Part shown: positions 25,251 to 26,821 of the stretch, one piece after another
Layout: every line of letters begins with the position of its first letter
Numbering within the stretch: the stretch's first letter is position 1
Notes under the pieces: generated by a model
What the model saw: the letters and a program-made list of their open reading frames with translations, nothing else
The model's database searches: none
What the model was told of the DNA's origin: nothing
DNA from: J095 sp964407935
GTDB lineage: Bacteria > Chloroflexota > Anaerolineae > 4572-78 > J111
Reading direction: 5' to 3'
DNA: 26,821 nucleotides
Assembly: GCA_964407935.1 (NCBI GenBank)
Contig: CAYOXS010000042.1
Coordinates: 1-26,821, forward strand
Position numbers and translations under genes: made by a program

Positions 25251-26092
25251 GCACTCACCCTCTCCACGGTTGAAATTTGCACTTCGCCGAACATCTGCCG
25301 GAGTTTGAACAGGGTTGTCTCCGACAGGTGGCAATCCGGCGAAACCACGCAGACCATCTGCGGGTAACGTTGGCCACGCCAGCGGTCGTCATCGCCGCTG
25401 ATCTGCGCGGCAAAACGGTTTACGTCTTCATCGCTGGCCCGGGCAATCTCGATCCAGTCAAAATCAAACAGTTTGGGCCGGCGCAGCCAGTTCACCCGCA
25501 GCATATCGTGGTTCACTTTTTCCGACTCGCCGTCCCAGCCGGCATCGAGCACGGCCACAACCTGCCGAAACTTTTGCCGCTGCTGGTGTTGGGCCAGCCA
25601 GACCACGCCCACCACCCCCACCGACAGCAGCACCGCCACCAACTGAAACGGCAGCGTGTATTTGGTAAACAGCACCGAGGCGATCATCTCTGTTTGGCCA
25701 AACTGGGCCACCGCGTCGGGGGTCATATCGCTGCCGGGCTGGCCGAGTACCAGATTTTCGGCCACCGCCGTGCCCACCACCGTCATCAAAATGAGGGCCA
25801 GCACCGCCAGAAAAATATTCCGACCGTTGATCCAGCCTTTGACCGGCTCGCCCAAATCCGCGCCAATGAGCATCACCACAAACAGAAACAGCACCACAAT
25901 GGCCCCGGCGTACACCAAAATTTGCGCCACCCCCAAAAATTGGGCGTTGAGCAAAAAATACAAAAAGGCCAGCGAGCTGAAATTAACCAGCAAAAACAGG
26001 GCGCTGTGAACCACGTTTTTATTAAAGATGACGCCGAGAGCTGCCAAAATGGCCACGGCCGCTACCGCATAAAAAATAAATTGTTCGAGCAT
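25247..26092 (-). CDS. nuoJ: NADH-quinone oxidoreductase subunit J with long soluble C-terminal extension
   Basis: A membrane subunit of complex I next to NuoK and NuoA (281 residues). Residues 1-167 are the usual NuoJ with five helices and the conserved LVYAGAIVVLFLFVVMLIGAD segment containing the pi-bulge helix. NuoJ proteins are commonly 160-210 residues. Here about 114 residues follow the last helix: a basic link (QHQQRQKFRQ) and then a soluble region with VNWLRRPKLFDFDWIEIARASDEDVNRF and YPQMVCVVSPDCHLSETTLFKLRQMFGEVQIS. The tail is in frame and runs directly into the nuoK overlap, so it is not an artefact of a missed stop. Its function is unknown; it would lie on the side where the NuoJ C-terminus emerges. 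Confidence 0.93.
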   Translation of the reverse strand: MLEQFIFYAVAAVAILAALGVIFNKNVVHSALFLLVNFSSLAFLYFLLNAQFLGVAQILVYAGAIVVLFLFVVMLIGADLGEPVKGWINGRNIFLAVLALILMTVVGTAVAENLVLGQPGSDMTPDAVAQFGQTEMIASVLFTKYTLPFQLVAVLLSVGVVGVVWLAQHQQRQKFRQVVAVLDAGWDGESEKVNHDMLRVNWLRRPKLFDFDWIEIARASDEDVNRFAAQISGDDDRWRGQRYPQMVCVVSPDCHLSETTLFKLRQMFGEVQISTVERVSA

Positions 26093-26119
26093 AGGCCCTA
26101 CTCACGTAAAAAGTTTACC

Positions 26120-26169
26120 GGAGTCCGAAAGCTTTGCTTTCGGGACAAAAAGCTACGCTTTTTGACTCC
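26120..26169. repeat. Clover-like structured element between nuoI and nuoJ
   Basis: An outer stem GGAGTC (26120-26125) with GACTCC (26164-26169) encloses two perfect 8-bp hairpins. These are CCGAAAGC/GCTTTCGG (26125-26143, loop TTT) and CAAAAAGC/GCTTTTTG (26146-26164, loop TAC). The two hairpins share the AAAGC/GCTTT core. It may be a small palindromic repeat (REP/MITE-like) or an mRNA-processing structure. Confidence 0.65.
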
Positions 26170-26186
26170 TTTTTATTTCAGGTTGA

Positions 26187-26702
26187 CTATTTGCTGCCCC
26201 AGGTTTCTTTGGCCACAAACACGTCGTCGCTGCGAATTTTGATGTGCGGCGGGTCGTGCGGTTCCAGCAGCCGTTCTTTGGTGTAAACCGCATCCCAACG
26301 ATTGTACTCGGCCAGGGCGAAATCGTGCTCCAGCACAATCGCCTCGGTGGGGCAGGCTTCGGCGCAGTAGCCGCAAAAAATGCAGCGCAGCATATTGATG
26401 TCGTACACTTTGGCGTACCGCTCCCCCGGCGAGCGGCGGTCATCGTCGGTGTTTTCGGCGGCTTCCACGTAGATGCAGTTGGTGGGGCAGGCCGCCGCGC
26501 ACAAGGCGCAGCCAATGCAGCGTTCCAGCCCGTTCTCGTACCGTTTGAGCACGTGCCGCCCCCGAAAGCGCGGGTACACTTCCACCGGCTCATCCGGGTA
26601 TTGATGCGTGACCGGCTTTTTGAACAGGTACTTCAACGTCACGCCCATCGCGCGCGCCACTTCCCGCGACCCCGTTACCACCTCTTTCACTTCTTTGAGC
26701 AT
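26187..26702 (-). CDS. nuoI: NADH-quinone oxidoreductase subunit I (2 x [4Fe-4S] ferredoxin)
   Basis: A peripheral-arm subunit of complex I (171 residues) that carries clusters N6a and N6b and passes electrons towards the quinone site. Two complete CxxCxxCxxxCP motifs are seen: C62, C65, C68 and C72 (RCIGCALCAAACP), and C107, C110, C113 and C117 (RCIFCGYCAEACP). The N-terminal helix (TLKYLFKKPVTHQYPDEP) is typical for docking on NuoH. The ATG at 26702 follows GAGG. It lies 20 bp after the nuoH stop and 94 bp before nuoJ, with the structured element in that gap. Confidence 0.97.
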   Translation of the reverse strand: MLKEVKEVVTGSREVARAMGVTLKYLFKKPVTHQYPDEPVEVYPRFRGRHVLKRYENGLERCIGCALCAAACPTNCIYVEAAENTDDDRRSPGERYAKVYDINMLRCIFCGYCAEACPTEAIVLEHDFALAEYNRWDAVYTKERLLEPHDPPHIKIRSDDVFVAKETWGSK

Positions 26703-26722
26703 CGGTCTAACCTCTCGTCACA

Positions 26723-26821
26723 TTAAAAGAAGATCACGGCCAAAACCAGCGCCGTGACCACGGCATTCGCAATACTTAACGGCAGCAAAACTTTCCAGTT
26801 AAATTTCATCAGTTTGTCAAA
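26723..26821 (-). CDS. nuoH: NADH-quinone oxidoreductase subunit H, C-terminal fragment (cut by window edge)
   Basis: Only the last 32 codons and the TAA stop (26723-26725) are in the window. They read DKLMKFNWKVLLPLSIANAV followed by VTALVLAVIFF. The segment LMKFNWKVLLPLS matches the conserved end of NuoH/ND1 (D...FxWKxLLPL), where the last membrane helix begins. NuoH forms much of the quinone chamber of complex I. The truncation is due only to the window boundary, and its position before nuoI is the standard nuo order. Confidence 0.92.
   Translation of the reverse strand, partial: FDKLMKFNWKVLLPLSIANAVVTALVLAVIFF

Noticed and set aside
25251..25334. N-terminal extension of NuoK by 28 residues
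   Set aside because: It would translate the end of nuoJ in a second frame. The family-typical start MIDQIPLSHY at 25250 and the ATGA overlap are better.

Overview
This window looks like a chromosomal piece of a Chloroflexota-like bacterium (Anaerolineae/Caldilineae type). That placement is an inference from the moderately GC-rich sequence, the nuoHIJKLMN order, and the combination of a type I-D CRISPR system with WYL, RAYT and four-helix-bundle genes. It is not a taxonomic proof. Every confident protein gene and the tRNA are on the minus strand, so the biological reading direction is from high to low coordinates.

Region 1 (1-4880) is a very large CRISPR array: 65 complete 37-nt repeats, a partial repeat at the window edge, and 35-38 nt spacers. 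The complement of the repeat ends in ATTGAAAC after a hairpin, so crRNA is most likely made from the minus strand. The leader is then the 116 bp between the last repeat and cas2, and the array lies directly downstream of the cas operon.

Region 2 (4881-16130) is a complete type I-D CRISPR-Cas locus. In transcription order it holds cas3 (helicase only), an inserted RAYT/REP element, cas10d/csc3 (HD nuclease and zinc finger), csc2 (Cas7), csc1 (Cas5), cas6, an inserted four-helix-bundle gene, cas4, cas1 and cas2. The three junctions cas6/four-helix, four-helix/cas4 and cas4/cas1 carry A/T-rich 'GAATTAAGAATT' repeats. These repeats now encode the C-terminal residues of Cas6, Cas4 and the four-helix protein, and they replace the ribosome-binding sites of cas4 and cas1.

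Region 3 (16131-18465) holds three 22-bp direct repeats containing perfect inverted repeats just upstream of cas3 (candidate operator), a uracil-DNA-glycosylase-fold protein, and a WYL-domain regulator. All point the same way as the cas operon, suggesting a regulator, accessory enzyme and CRISPR module. Region 4 (18466-19137) holds a frameshifted and truncated tyrosine-recombinase gene next to tRNA-Val(CAC) with its terminator, a typical scar of integration beside a tRNA.

Region 5 (19206-26821) is housekeeping: a stand-alone response-regulator receiver and the distal part of a respiratory complex I operon (3' end of nuoH, nuoI, J, K, L, M, N) closed by a strong terminator. NuoJ carries an unusual soluble C-terminal extension of about 114 residues.

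The CRISPR machinery itself is a known subtype. The parts most worth a second look are the candidate WYL operator in front of cas3, the UDG-like neighbour, the two independent small-element invasions of the cas operon, the spacer pair that looks like repeated PAM-anchored sampling of one site, and the NuoJ tail.
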